From positions 1-64,000 of the forward strand of contig NZ_FNDH01000005.1 in assembly GCF_900100485.1 (NCBI RefSeq): a stretch of DNA of 64,000 bases, read 5' to 3'. How positions within the stretch are numbered: the stretch's first letter is position 1; the number at the start of each line of letters is the position of its first letter. Below, one piece after another: positions 1 through 10,920 of this stretch. Under the pieces are notes generated by a model. That model saw only the letters and a program-made list of their open reading frames with translations. It was not told the DNA's origin and ran no database searches. Both the position numbers and the translations under genes were made by a program. This stretch comes from Nitrosomonas sp. Nm132 (GTDB lineage Bacteria; Pseudomonadota; Gammaproteobacteria; Burkholderiales; Nitrosomonadaceae).

Positions 1-129
1 TTCCTCATCATTTATATCCGTTTTGTATGACATCTCTTAGCTTACTATCAAAAAATCCTTGATTCTAATGGAAATCGTTTTGCCAGACAGCTTCTAAGGA
101 AATATGTTCGCTAAAATTTATAATCTCAA

Positions 130-504
130 TTACTTTATGGAAGGTAAATATGGCTTACAGTAAACTCTTGAAGTAAATTCCTGATTTCGTCGTGAATTTT
201 TAATCACATCTCCTCCGTTTTTTATACAAGCCATTGTCGATTTATCAAGGCTAGCAAAATATTCATTACTTCCAGGTAGTGATGATATCGGGATCACTTC
301 TTCCCGAATCCGTCTACATGTTTCTGGCTCATCTGCTGCGACTGTATCAGTAGCCATTGGAGGTAAAGGACATAACCGACAGGGATCACCTGGACAGAGA
401 CATCCCTTACACGACGCCTGTGCCGAGGTAGTTAATAAACCTAAAAAAATGCTTAAAATTATTAAAACTATTATATGTGTTAAATTAATCAGTCTTAATC
501 GCAT
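130..504 (-). CDS. Small exported cysteine-rich protein, unknown function
   Basis: A 124-residue protein I do not recognise. Residues 1-30 look like a Sec signal peptide (basic start, hydrophobic core, cleavage after SAQA). The mature protein opens with a dense cysteine-proline cluster: C32, C35, C37, C42 and C45 in a CxxCxC-x4-CxxC pattern, followed by C63, C93 and C116. Eight cysteines in an exported protein suggest disulfides or metal binding, but this is inference. A GGAG Shine-Dalgarno lies 8 bases before the ATG, supporting the start. It is divergent from the next gene, which also encodes a small exported protein. The 129 bases to its left hold no coding region I can support. Confidence 0.6.
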   Translation of the reverse strand: MRLRLINLTHIIVLIILSIFLGLLTTSAQASCKGCLCPGDPCRLCPLPPMATDTVAADEPETCRRIREEVIPISSLPGSNEYFASLDKSTMACIKNGGDVIKNSRRNQEFTSRVYCKPYLPSIK

Positions 505-670
505 AAGATATACTCCAAAAATATTTTAACTTTTCTACAGCTAAATTATACAAACAATGCACGGTATAAATTCAATGAGTACAATAACCCCAACAATCAA
601 GTTTTTAAATAATCTGCCTATTCAAATAGAAACTATCCTTCAAACCAAGTTTGATCAGTGGAGGTAATGA

Positions 671-1003
671 ATGAAATATCTCGTATTTTTCTTACTCAGT
701 TTAGCGCTATTCCCATTAGCTTCTGCTGAGGATATTCTCAGTCTGCAGCAAAGAGCCAGCTTTGCTTACGAACAGATGAAGCAGGTTGAGCGTGAAGCAA
801 GAATTGCTGAACAGCAAACCGAGGTAAAAAAGGAGCGACTGCAGTATTTTAAACAAAAAACTGCAGAAGCTGAACAAGAGCTTAAGATTACTTACGAGAA
901 ATCAAAAGAAGCAAATGTGAGAATGGAAGCAGCTAAAAGAAAGTGGGACGAACTCTCCAGGACGCTTACTCAAGAATGGGGCAAGCAAGAAAACAGCAGA
1001 TAA
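671..1003 (+). CDS. Small exported coiled-coil protein, unknown function
   Basis: A 110-residue protein with a signal peptide (residues 1-19, cleavage near ASA). The mature part is almost entirely charged, Lys/Glu/Gln-rich helix with heptad-like spacing, so a periplasmic coiled coil is likely. A GGAGG Shine-Dalgarno at 660-664, six bases before the ATG, supports the start. It is convergent with purA (16 bases between stops) and divergent from the cysteine-rich gene. I cannot assign a function; the arrangement only suggests that the two exported proteins may share a control region at 505-670. Confidence 0.6.
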   Translation: MKYLVFFLLSLALFPLASAEDILSLQQRASFAYEQMKQVEREARIAEQQTEVKKERLQYFKQKTAEAEQELKITYEKSKEANVRMEAAKRKWDELSRTLTQEWGKQENSR

Positions 1004-1018
1004 GAATGAATACAAAGA

Positions 1019-2332
<1,314 letters not shown>

Positions 2333-2368
2333 TCAGAATCTCTTTATCTTGATATATATATGGATAAG

Positions 2369-3541
2369 TTAAATTCCCACTACTTCCCATACACCATTGT
2401 GCAAGATAAGTTTTCTGTCATAGTAGGAGGTATCTTCTTCGTTTTCATTTCCTGGCAATTCTGTTACAACGATATGGCCTTCGTCTCTTAGCTGCTCAAC
2501 TATCTTTTCCAGTGTCTTGTCGTTTCTTTCGTAAGGTGCCAGAATTCCTTTAGGGGAAGTATCCAATGTGGTCAATCTCGACAATTCCCGTAAATCCATA
2601 CTAAAGCCAGTAGCTGGTCTTGCTCTTCCAAACGCTTTGCCTATTTCATCGTAACGCCCACCCAACGCAATTGCATTGGCACTTCCTTGTGTATAAGCAG
2701 CAAATACCATTCCCGTGTGGTAATGGTAGCCACGCAAATCAGATAAATCGAAAGTTATTTTATCCACATATGTTTTCAATTCTTCCTCAATCACTTCAAG
2801 CTGATTCAGTGCACTCTCGATTTCTGGATGATTAGGAAGCATTTTTCGAGCATGTGTAAGGATTTTTCTATCACCATATAATTCAGGCAGAAGCATCAGA
2901 GCTTCCCGAATGGATTTATCCAGTCGCTTATCAAGCCTAGTGCATAACAATTCCCTTAGAGTAGCTGTATCTTTGGTTTGTAATATATTGTACAAATCCA
3001 CTTCAAGCTCAGGGAGAACTCCGGAACCCTTAATCAGGCTTCGGAAAATAGCCACATGCCCAAGATCAAGATGAATTTTGTCAATCCCCGATACTGCGAG
3101 ACATTTCAACATTACTCGTTGAATCTCAAGATCGCTTTCCAAACCAGGGTGACCAAATAATTCAGCACCAATTTGGAATGGTTCACGAGTACGTGTAATT
3201 TCGCAAGGAGCAGTATGTAATACACTATTAGCGTAACAAAGGCGAATCACTCCTTTAGCATTCAATAAGTGTGCATCTATCCGGACAGTTTGTGGTGTCG
3301 TATCTGCTCGCAATCCCATCATTCTGCCACTTAATTGATCCAACACCTTGAACATACGCAGATCCATATCGCTCCCGCTGCCAGACAATAACGACTCCAC
3401 ATATTCGAGCAATGGCGGAATAACAAACAGATAACCATGCACAAGGAGTAAATCCAGAATGCTGCGACGCATTCTTTCGATTCGTAATGCCTCAGACGGC
3501 AGAACATCTTCGACGTATTCAGGAAGAAGCCAGTTACGCAT
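2369..3541 (-). CDS. hisZ: ATP phosphoribosyltransferase regulatory subunit
   Basis: HisZ is a catalytically inactive histidyl-tRNA synthetase paralogue that partners the short form of HisG in the first step of histidine synthesis. The 390 residues keep the class II synthetase-like fold: an N-terminal WLLPEYVEDVLP segment, MMGLRADTTPQTVRIDAH as motif-2-like, and ALGGRYDEIGKAFG near residue 300. The full HisS anticodon domain is missing, which fits HisZ rather than HisS. Position next to purA in the hfl operon is typical for betaproteobacteria. hisG is not in this window. Confidence 0.93.
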   Translation of the reverse strand: MRNWLLPEYVEDVLPSEALRIERMRRSILDLLLVHGYLFVIPPLLEYVESLLSGSGSDMDLRMFKVLDQLSGRMMGLRADTTPQTVRIDAHLLNAKGVIRLCYANSVLHTAPCEITRTREPFQIGAELFGHPGLESDLEIQRVMLKCLAVSGIDKIHLDLGHVAIFRSLIKGSGVLPELEVDLYNILQTKDTATLRELLCTRLDKRLDKSIREALMLLPELYGDRKILTHARKMLPNHPEIESALNQLEVIEEELKTYVDKITFDLSDLRGYHYHTGMVFAAYTQGSANAIALGGRYDEIGKAFGRARPATGFSMDLRELSRLTTLDTSPKGILAPYERNDKTLEKIVEQLRDEGHIVVTELPGNENEEDTSYYDRKLILHNGVWEVVGI

Positions 3542-3602
3542 TCTTGTAATTTAGCAACTGCTCAATTTATTCACTGCTTAGAAAAGAAAGATATATAGGA
3601 AT

Positions 3603-3788
3603 TTAGTTTACCAAATAGAGCATAATCAACCCTACCACCATTGAAGTCAAGCCTATAAATCGGATCTGGCCATCTTCCAGTTCTATGAGTTTTCTAAAAG
3701 TATCGCGCCAAGCATTAGGGGATGTAAAAGGAAAAATACCTTCCAACACCAACATTAATGCAATGGCCATAAGAAAGGTATCCCACAT
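3603..3788 (-). CDS. DUF2065 small membrane protein
   Basis: A short inner-membrane protein of the DUF2065 (YjeT-like) family, 61 residues if translation starts at the internal ATG at 3788. That start is preferred because it has a GGAG upstream and because family members begin close to the WDTFLMAIALMLVLEG segment; the longer reading adds 13 unconserved residues. Two hydrophobic segments (about residues 3-17 and 40-60) flank a polar loop with the family-like WRDTFRKL and DGQIRFIGL. It lies between hflC and hisZ, the usual place. Its function is not established. Confidence 0.8.
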   Translation of the reverse strand: MWDTFLMAIALMLVLEGIFPFTSPNAWRDTFRKLIELEDGQIRFIGLTSMVVGLIMLYLVN

Positions 3789-3903
3789 ACAACAATATCT
3801 CCAACGAAATCCTTGGTGATCTAGCATTTTCTGTAACGCTATTTACTTTACCAGATCAATTTTTACTAGAATAAAATGCAATACACTGTTTGAGCAACTC
3901 AGT

Positions 3904-4785
3904 CTATTTTACTTTTTTACTGGCCGCGCTATTCAAATATCTGAAAAACTCTGAATTAGGCTCAAGTACTAACATATCTCCCTTATTCTTGAAAGATTGC
4001 TTATAGGCTTCCATGCTTCGATAGAACGTATAAAACTCAGAGTTCTTTTCAAAGGCGCCCGCATATATTGCAGCAGCTTGACCATCGCCATCTCCCATAA
4101 TTTTCTGTGCTTCCCGATAAGCTTCTGCCAAAATTACTTCACGTTGTCGGTCAGCATCCGCACGAATCTTTTCAGCTTCTGCAGCACCTGTAGAACGCAA
4201 TTCATTGGCCACCCGTTTTCGTTCAGCTTCCATTCTGCGATATACTGAATCGCTAACTTCTTGTGGCAAATCAACACGTTTCAAACGCACATCCACTACT
4301 TCAACACCGATTTTTTTTGCATCTAAATTAGCTTTCTGACGCATGATTTCCATAATCTTATCTCGCTCACCAGAAACGACATCATGCACGGTACGGTTAC
4401 CAAACTCGTCACGCATACTTGAGTTCACAGTTTGTGACAACCGAGTCTGTGCCAACATTTCATCTCCTCGTACACTAACATAATATTGCTTTACATCAAC
4501 GATGCGCCATTTCACAAATAAATCGACCAGAACGTTCTTTTTTTCTGAAGTAATAAAGCGTTCCGGTTCTTCAGTACTCATGGTAAGAATACGGGAATCA
4601 AAGTAGTGTACATTCTGTAACATAGGAATCTTAAAATACAACCCTGGCGAAGTCTTTACGCCAACCACTTCCCCTAATTGAAACAAAATTGCTTGTTCAC
4701 GTTCATCAACAATATATACTGCAGAACTCGCCACCAAGACTAGTACTGCGGCTATACTCGATAATACTGATGATAATTTCCCCAT
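3904..4785 (-). CDS. hflC: HflC, FtsH protease modulator
   Basis: A 293-residue band-7/SPFH protein, the partner of HflK in the HflKC complex that encloses and modulates the FtsH membrane protease. There is one N-terminal membrane anchor (about residues 6-25), then the SPFH domain beginning at YIVDEREQAILFQLGEVV, then a long charged helix (about 190-240) rich in Ala/Glu/Arg. The ATG follows the hflK stop after one base, so translation is probably coupled. Confidence 0.96.
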   Translation of the reverse strand: MGKLSSVLSSIAAVLVLVASSAVYIVDEREQAILFQLGEVVGVKTSPGLYFKIPMLQNVHYFDSRILTMSTEEPERFITSEKKNVLVDLFVKWRIVDVKQYYVSVRGDEMLAQTRLSQTVNSSMRDEFGNRTVHDVVSGERDKIMEIMRQKANLDAKKIGVEVVDVRLKRVDLPQEVSDSVYRRMEAERKRVANELRSTGAAEAEKIRADADRQREVILAEAYREAQKIMGDGDGQAAAIYAGAFEKNSEFYTFYRSMEAYKQSFKNKGDMLVLEPNSEFFRYLNSAASKKVK

Positions 4786-4786
4786 T

Positions 4787-5965
4787 TTATCTTACCTCCC
4801 GTTCACGACTTCGGAATGATTCACGCGTACGCGTGCTCACATCAGGCGTTTCCTGAATAGTTTGAGTTTGTACCGTCATGGGTGGTTTCGGCATGGTTCC
4901 ATCCATTTGAATCAACTTATCCAGTGGCAGATACAGCAAGTTGTTCCCATCTTTTTGATCAATCAGAATTTTACTGGTATTGGAAAGTACTTGTTGCATC
5001 ATATCCAAATATAGGCGATCACGTGTGACACCAGGCGCCTTACTGTACTCGACAAGGATCTGCTCAAAACGGCTAATATCACCCTCTGCACTAGAAATAA
5101 TACGTTGCTGATATCCACTTGCTTCTTCCAATAAACGTGCCGCGGCACCTCTCGCTCTAGGAATCACATCATTGGCATAAGCTTGACCTTCATTACGTTG
5201 CCGCTCTCTATCCTGACCAGCCTTAACAGCATCATCGAATGCTGCCTGCACCTGTTCTGGCGGTTGCGCATTCTGCATCGTTACTCTACTGACAGTAATA
5301 CCTATCTGATAGCGATCCAGAATAGTCTGCATTATTTGGGTTGTCCGGGCGGTTACTTCCTCACGCCCCTCATATAAAACAAAATCCATCTTGTTTTTTC
5401 CGATAACTTCACGAATAGCCGTCTCAGCGATTTGCAACACGGCGTTGTCAGGATCGCGATTATTAAACAAGAAACTCTCAGGGTTATTTAATATGTATTG
5501 CACAGCAAACTGGATATCAATAATGTTTTCATCATCGGTCAACATCAGCGATTCTTTCAGTACTTTGCTTCTAACATTGTTCCGATAACCAATTTCTACC
5601 GTACGCACCTGACTAACATTAACAGCTTCCACTTTTTCAATTGGGTAAGGCATATGCCAACGCAATCCCGCTTGAGTAGTATCAACATGCTTACCGAAGC
5701 GAAGCACGACACCGCGCTGCCCCTCGTCAACAATGTAAAAACCGCTAGCCGCCCAAACAGTTAGCAGCAAAATGACGATAACTACAACACCACCACTGCT
5801 ACTTTGTCTTTTGGGGCCTTCACTCCCAGGATCCTCATCGCCGCCGCCGCTCTTACGACCCAAAATTTCGTTAATTCTTTTGCTGATATTACGCAACACA
5901 TCATCCAGATCTGGTGGGTTAGAATTACCTTTCCTTCTTCCCCATTGAGGATCATTTAATCCCAT
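4787..5965 (-). CDS. hflK: HflK, FtsH protease modulator
   Basis: A 392-residue SPFH-domain membrane protein that pairs with HflC. A Gly/Pro/Ser-rich cytoplasmic N-terminus (residues 1-55) precedes one transmembrane helix (about 57-78). The SPFH core starts at YIVDEGQRGVVLRFGKH, and a helical region (about 250-310) and polar tail follow. Its start overlaps the end of hflX by 14 bases, and it ends one base before hflC, so the three genes are almost certainly cotranscribed. Confidence 0.96.
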   Translation of the reverse strand: MGLNDPQWGRRKGNSNPPDLDDVLRNISKRINEILGRKSGGGDEDPGSEGPKRQSSSGGVVVIVILLLTVWAASGFYIVDEGQRGVVLRFGKHVDTTQAGLRWHMPYPIEKVEAVNVSQVRTVEIGYRNNVRSKVLKESLMLTDDENIIDIQFAVQYILNNPESFLFNNRDPDNAVLQIAETAIREVIGKNKMDFVLYEGREEVTARTTQIMQTILDRYQIGITVSRVTMQNAQPPEQVQAAFDDAVKAGQDRERQRNEGQAYANDVIPRARGAAARLLEEASGYQQRIISSAEGDISRFEQILVEYSKAPGVTRDRLYLDMMQQVLSNTSKILIDQKDGNNLLYLPLDKLIQMDGTMPKPPMTVQTQTIQETPDVSTRTRESFRSREREVR

Positions 5966-7163
5966 GATAATTTAATCCTTCCTCTCGTTCTAAAAAAGCT
6001 GTAGCACTACTGTCGTTCACTCTCCCAACTTCCAAGAAATTCTCTCTTAAGTCAACAGAATTCTGCGCAATTGCTTCTGCCAGGGCCAGTCTAATAAATT
6101 CTAACCCTTCTCCAGTCTTAGCACTTAGTCGAATACACGTTATTCTACCATACTCATCCCGCACATAATTTGCAGTCCTGCTCGATTCAGCAAGATCAAT
6201 TTTATTCAATACTAAAATCTGCGGAATAGTTTCCGCGCCAATTTCTTTAAGCAACTTATTTACCTCCGCAATTTGCTCATTGCGGGATGGACTAGCCGCA
6301 TCGACTATGTGCAAGAGCATATCAGCTTGCGCTGTTTCTTCCAACGTAGCGCGAAATGCAGCAACTAAAGTGTGAGGCAGCCCACGAATAAACCCAACCG
6401 TATCTGAAATAACCAAATGTCCATTGTTCGGAATGAATAATCTACGTGTTGTTGTATCTAGAGTAGCAAACAACTGGTCAGCTGCATATGCCTGAGCACG
6501 AGTTAGACTATTGAATAGAGTTGACTTGCCTGCATTAGTATAACCAACAATAGATATGGACATCACCTTAGTACGCTGCCTAGACTTTCGCTGAACTCTT
6601 CGCTGGCGTTGAAGCTCTTTGAGTTTTTCTCTCAGATACTTAACCCTCTTGGCTAGCAACCGTCGATCCGTTTCAAGTTGTGTTTCGCCTGGACCACGCA
6701 GACCAATCCCCCCCTTTTGTCGCTCCAAGTGAGTCCATCCCCGTACCAACCGTGATGCAAGATACTCTAGTTGAGCAAGTTCAACCTGCAATCTACCTTC
6801 GCGGCTTTTAGCACGCTGCGCAAAGATATCAAGAATCAGGCTAGCACGATCAATAACTTGGCACTGCAGCCGCTCAGTTAGATTTCGCTGCTGAATTGGA
6901 GAAAGATCATGATTGAATATCACCAGTGACGCGTTGGTCTGATTCAAAAGTTGATAGATTTCATCTATCTTGCCGCCACCAACATAGGTAGCAGGGTCAG
7001 GTCGCGAGCGTCTTCCTTCCACAATGGCCACAACCACGAGCTGATCGCTCATGGCAAGCTGACGTAATTCTTCTAGGCTTTCTTTATCACTATCGCCTAG
7101 ATTGAGGCCTACTAAGATGGCAGTGTTGTTCTTACCTGTTATAAATTCTGTGAAATCAGTCAT
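5952..7163 (-). CDS. hflX: Ribosome-associated GTPase HflX
   Basis: HflX is a GTPase that binds the 50S subunit and splits stalled ribosomes. With the ATG at 7163 the protein has 403 residues; this start overlaps the hfq stop in an ATGACTGA arrangement, while the longer reading would run well into hfq. Visible features are the N-terminal HflX domain ([23 protein letters not shown]), the [13 protein letters not shown] linker, and the G domain with GYTNAGKST (G1, near residue 207), DTVGFI (G3) and NKID (G4). Confidence 0.96.
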   Translation of the reverse strand: MTDFTEFITGKNNTAILVGLNLGDSDKESLEELRQLAMSDQLVVVAIVEGRRSRPDPATYVGGGKIDEIYQLLNQTNASLVIFNHDLSPIQQRNLTERLQCQVIDRASLILDIFAQRAKSREGRLQVELAQLEYLASRLVRGWTHLERQKGGIGLRGPGETQLETDRRLLAKRVKYLREKLKELQRQRRVQRKSRQRTKVMSISIVGYTNAGKSTLFNSLTRAQAYAADQLFATLDTTTRRLFIPNNGHLVISDTVGFIRGLPHTLVAAFRATLEETAQADMLLHIVDAASPSRNEQIAEVNKLLKEIGAETIPQILVLNKIDLAESSRTANYVRDEYGRITCIRLSAKTGEGLEFIRLALAEAIAQNSVDLRENFLEVGRVNDSSATAFLEREEGLNYHGIK

Positions 7164-7401
7164 CACGTACAACGGGTGTTTCAATCGGAATGGCAACAGC
7201 CCTAGCTGGAACCACTGTAGAAATCGCGTGTTTATATACCATTTGTGTAACTGAGTTTTTCAATAGCACGACATATTGATCAAATGAATCAATATGTCCC
7301 TGCAGTTTTATACCATTAACCAAGTAAATGGATACTGGAATATGTTCCTTTCGCAGAATATTTAAAAATGGATCTTGCAACAGCTGACCCTTGGCACTCA
7401 T
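7156..7401 (-). CDS. hfq: RNA chaperone Hfq
   Basis: Hfq is a hexameric Sm-like protein that pairs small RNAs with mRNAs. The start at 7401 gives 81 residues beginning [14 protein letters not shown]; it has a strong GGAGG seven bases upstream, so I prefer it to the upstream TTG start, which adds two residues. The Sm1 region ([25 protein letters not shown]) and the Sm2 signature YKHAIST are intact. It is the first gene of the hfl operon and overlaps hflX. The 239 bases between it and ilvA hold its promoter, which I cannot place confidently. Confidence 0.97.
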   Translation of the reverse strand: MSAKGQLLQDPFLNILRKEHIPVSIYLVNGIKLQGHIDSFDQYVVLLKNSVTQMVYKHAISTVVPARAVAIPIETPVVRDD

Positions 7402-7640
7402 GAACAACCCTCCCCGTTTTATTTCAATTCTAATTATTAGATAAGAGACTCTACTTTATTTTTTTAAGTGGATCCATATCCACCAACAGGATTATCATCA
7501 AAATAAACAAGTAGAAGAATGAGATATTGTAGCGTGATGTTAACAAATACACGGGATTAATTTTAAAAAAGATCTAAATGCCGAACTGAGTAAAGTATCC
7601 ATGATACAAGTAACAATTAAGCTCTGCGGAATTTAGTTAT

Positions 7641-9152
7641 TTATACCAAGAACAGCTTATATGCTGGATTATTACTTTCATCCCAATATCGATAACCGAG
7701 ATTATCAAGAAAATTTTTAAAATCAGCTTTCTCACTAGGGGGCACTTCTATTCCCACCAACACGCGCCCGAAATCCGCACCATGATTACGATAATGAAAT
7801 AAACTGATATTCCAGAGATGGCTCATATTATCAAGAAAATTCATTAATGCACCCGGTCTGTCAGGAAATTCAAAACGATAGAGGATTTCATTTTTGACAT
7901 CTCTAGAGCGTCCTCCTACCATGTGACGAATATGCAACTTTGCCATCTCATTACCGCACAGATCTTCGGTGTGTAATCCACTTGCTTCCAGACCTCTGAC
8001 TAAATCAAGTGCTTCTTCACGATTACGGACTGATACTCCAACAAATACATGCGCCACTTTAGGATCTGCATAGCGATAATTGAATTCAGTAATGCTCCTT
8101 GTTCCCAACATGGCGCAAAACTTCTTGAAGCTACCAGGTTCCTCAGGAATCGTGACCGCCATTACTGCCTCACGTTGTTCACCTAATTCTGCCCGTTCAG
8201 AAACATGGCGCAAACGATCAAAATTCATGTTGGCACCTGATGCTATCGCCACCAATGTTTTATGAAGTAATTTTTCACGTTCGACGTAGGCCTTTAACCC
8301 AGCAACAGAGAGTGCTCCAGAAGGCTCAAGAATGGCACGGGTATCTTCAAATACGTCTTTAATAGCCGCACAGATAGCATCCGAATCCACCAAAAAAATC
8401 TCGTCAACCAGCTCCCGGCACAAGCGAAAAGTTTCCTTACCAACATGCCTAACAGCCACACCATCAGCAAACAGTCCTACTTGTGAAAGTTTAACGCGGC
8501 GTCCTTTCTGCAACGAACGATACATGGCATCCGAATCAACTGGCTCAACCCCGATAATCTTAGTATCCGGATATAACCTTTTTACGTATGCTGCAATTCC
8601 GGAAATAAGCCCCCCCCCTCCTACCGGCACGAATATAGCGTGAATTCCTGCTCCATGCTGACGCAAGATCTCCATACCGATTGTTCCTTGCCCTGCAATA
8701 ACGTCTGGATCATCATAAGGATGAACAAAAGTAGCATGCTCTTGCTGCGTAAGCTCTAAAGCATGCTCATATGCTTCATTATACGAATCACCATAGAGTA
8801 ATACCGTTGCACCCAGCGCCATCACCGCATTGATCTTGATCTGAGGAGTTGTCACAGGCATCACAATCGTGGCAGAACAGCCCAATTTCTGTGCAGCCAA
8901 CGCTACACCTTGCGCATGATTACCAGCTGAAGCGGCTATCACACCTCGTTTGAGCATGGCAGGGGATAACTTTGCCATTTTATTGTAAGCACCCCGCAAC
9001 TTGAATGAAAATACCTGTTGCATATCCTCACGTTTCAAAAACACTTGGTTATGAATACGTGCTGAAAGATTGACTGCCTCCTCCAGTGGTGTTTCTACAG
9101 CAACATCATAAACACGGGCGGTAAGTACTCTTTCGAGATAATCATTCCTCAT
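7641..9152 (-). CDS. ilvA: Threonine ammonia-lyase, biosynthetic
   Basis: IlvA deaminates threonine to 2-oxobutyrate, the entry to isoleucine synthesis. The 503 residues are the long, isoleucine-regulated type. A PLP-dependent fold type II domain carries the Schiff-base lysine in SFKLRGAYNKM (K51), SAGNHAQGVA (75-84) and the PLP phosphate loop VGGGGL (177-182). Two ACT-like regulatory repeats follow from about residue 325 to the end. It stands alone, away from the ilvBHC operon 9 kb on. Upstream lies a long gene-free stretch. Confidence 0.96.
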   Translation of the reverse strand: MRNDYLERVLTARVYDVAVETPLEEAVNLSARIHNQVFLKREDMQQVFSFKLRGAYNKMAKLSPAMLKRGVIAASAGNHAQGVALAAQKLGCSATIVMPVTTPQIKINAVMALGATVLLYGDSYNEAYEHALELTQQEHATFVHPYDDPDVIAGQGTIGMEILRQHGAGIHAIFVPVGGGGLISGIAAYVKRLYPDTKIIGVEPVDSDAMYRSLQKGRRVKLSQVGLFADGVAVRHVGKETFRLCRELVDEIFLVDSDAICAAIKDVFEDTRAILEPSGALSVAGLKAYVEREKLLHKTLVAIASGANMNFDRLRHVSERAELGEQREAVMAVTIPEEPGSFKKFCAMLGTRSITEFNYRYADPKVAHVFVGVSVRNREEALDLVRGLEASGLHTEDLCGNEMAKLHIRHMVGGRSRDVKNEILYRFEFPDRPGALMNFLDNMSHLWNISLFHYRNHGADFGRVLVGIEVPPSEKADFKNFLDNLGYRYWDESNNPAYKLFLV

Positions 9153-9780
9153 AAGATTACGCTTTAGAAATAGTAAATAAGGTTAAGACTATGAATTTTC
9201 AAGAGTGCGCAGATTTTATCATGCTAAATAAATTGCAAGTCTAATTAAAAGCATAGATTTATCGGAATAAATTTCCCTTTACATAAAATTTTATTCTATT
9301 TCTATCGCTATAGAAATAAGTAGGTTCTTAAAAACGATCAACAGCTAAGCTCCGAAAATACTAATACTACCCTCTATGATTTAGAGGGATCACTTCACAC
9401 CTTTATCTATACCACCATATAAAATTTATCTCCCGCAGGCGCGCGCGCTATATCAAATTTTTAAATAGACTCTGAGAAAAGCAAGCCGGCTAAGCTTTCA
9501 AATCAGGAGGAATTGTAATTGCTTGAAATAAAACTACTTAGATTAAAGCCGGCGTAATAAAGGAAGTTGATTATTGATCAGACTTATTTTGAGACAAATG
9601 CTATTTACAGCATGGAGTAAATTGAAAAATCAATGATCTAGTTAAACTGTAACAATAAAGATCCAGAACAAAACAATAAATAAGCTTCTTAATAAAAACT
9701 TACCCAGACTATCTTAGTCTGGGTAAGTTTAAGAGCACCTGAAATTCCAGATTATTTAATCTAAGCTAGATCCTTCAAAA
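9153..9780. other. Gene-free AT-rich stretch between ilvA and the peroxidase gene
   Basis: This 628-base interval holds no ORF I can support on either strand. It contains a 9-bp inverted repeat (TATTTCTAT/ATAGAAATA, 9297-9318), a 7-bp hairpin (CCCTCTA/TAGAGGG, 9370-9388), two short GCCGGC-containing segments at about 9485 and 9548, and a 16-bp perfect hairpin at 9696-9730, listed separately as a terminator. The ilvA promoter must lie near its left end, but I see no convincing -35/-10 pair. Confidence 0.5.
9696..9730 (-). terminator. Strong intrinsic terminator after the peroxidase gene
   Basis: A perfect 16-bp stem (9696-9711 with 9715-9730) around a 3-base TCT loop. Read on the minus strand it is followed by a T-rich run (TTTTTATT), as expected for the end of the cytochrome c peroxidase transcript, which stops 50 bases upstream at 9781. 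Confidence 0.85.
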
Positions 9781-10782
9781 TCATTTATCAAATGGCTGAG
9801 ATCTTGGAGTTTCATTATTAGAAGGTGGCAAAATCGGTAATTTAAAATCAGGCTGCTTACCAGTCAGTGTTTTCAAGAACGCTACGATATCAGCAATTTC
9901 TTCTTTCTTAAACTCGCGGTTCACTTGTATCTTGCCCATGATATTTACTGCTTCCTCCAGCGTTGCAGCACCGCCATCGTGGAAATAAGGGTATGTCAAT
10001 GCTACATTTCTCAGGGTTGGAACTTTAAATACATAACGATCTTCTTCTTTACCCGTCATATCCATACGACCTACCGCAGCATTATTTGTCTCATAAGGTT
10101 TATAAACACCCATTTTTTCGAATGAATTCCCACCAACTGCCGGACCGTTGTGACATTTTGTGCAACCACTGCTCTTGAATAAATTGTATCCATCCAGTTC
10201 TGCTTTCGTCAGTGCATCTTTATCACCTTCCAGCCATTTATCGAAACGAGAATCCGGCGTAACCAAGGTTTCCTCAAAAGCAGCAATCGCAGTCGTGATT
10301 CGGTCAATATCCACCTGATTTGAATTAAAAGCTTTCTTAAATTGCTCCTGATATTCAGGAATAGAGCTAATCACTTTTACCGCCATATCGTGGGTAGAAG
10401 CCATCTCACCAGGATTAGCAATCGGTCCGCCAGCCTGCTCTTTGAGATCCTTAGCACGCCCATCCCAGAACTGCGCCAGATTCATGCTCGAATTTAATAC
10501 GGTGGGTGCATTGATCGGACCCTGTTGCCATTTATGACCAATGGAAGTTTTGATATTATCAGTACCTCCCATGCTCAGATTATGGCAGGAATTACAGGAA
10601 ATAAAACCGGATTTGGATAACCGAGGATCAAAAAACAGCATCTTCCCAAGCTCAACCATTTCTGCATTCTCTGGCTTTACCGGTTTAATGGATTGTATCG
10701 GCTCATTAGCAGCAAATACATGGACGGACGTAATCATTACACCAATCGATAATAGCGAGGCAGTCAGCGTACGCATCATCAT
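9781..10782 (-). CDS. Di-haem cytochrome c peroxidase, periplasmic
   Basis: It reduces hydrogen peroxide to water in the periplasm with electrons from cytochrome c. The 333 residues comprise a signal peptide (about 1-25, cut after VFAA) and two c-type haem sites, C63-x-x-C66-H67 and C207-x-x-C210-H211. The segment around FISCNSCHNLSMGG and the C-terminal PILPPSNN are, from memory, nearly identical to the structurally characterised Nitrosomonas europaea enzyme, which is active in the fully oxidised state; I use this for the genus call. The gene is monocistronic, with a strong terminator after it. Confidence 0.95.
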   Translation of the reverse strand: MMMRTLTASLLSIGVMITSVHVFAANEPIQSIKPVKPENAEMVELGKMLFFDPRLSKSGFISCNSCHNLSMGGTDNIKTSIGHKWQQGPINAPTVLNSSMNLAQFWDGRAKDLKEQAGGPIANPGEMASTHDMAVKVISSIPEYQEQFKKAFNSNQVDIDRITTAIAAFEETLVTPDSRFDKWLEGDKDALTKAELDGYNLFKSSGCTKCHNGPAVGGNSFEKMGVYKPYETNNAAVGRMDMTGKEEDRYVFKVPTLRNVALTYPYFHDGGAATLEEAVNIMGKIQVNREFKKEEIADIVAFLKTLTGKQPDFKLPILPPSNNETPRSQPFDK

Positions 10783-10920
10783 TGAAAATCTCCTAAAAAA
10801 CGCGGCTGTAATGGCGCAGCCGGTTACGCCTAAATGTACCCTATCAGAATAAAATTCAGCAAAAATGGTTGGCTATAATTTACCTGGAGCCGGCTACTCC
10901 TGTATCACAGGCAGGAAAAA

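Noticed and set aside
1-129. A partial gene at the left edge
   Set aside because: Short, AT-rich, with stops in all frames on both strands as far as I can read; nothing recognisable.
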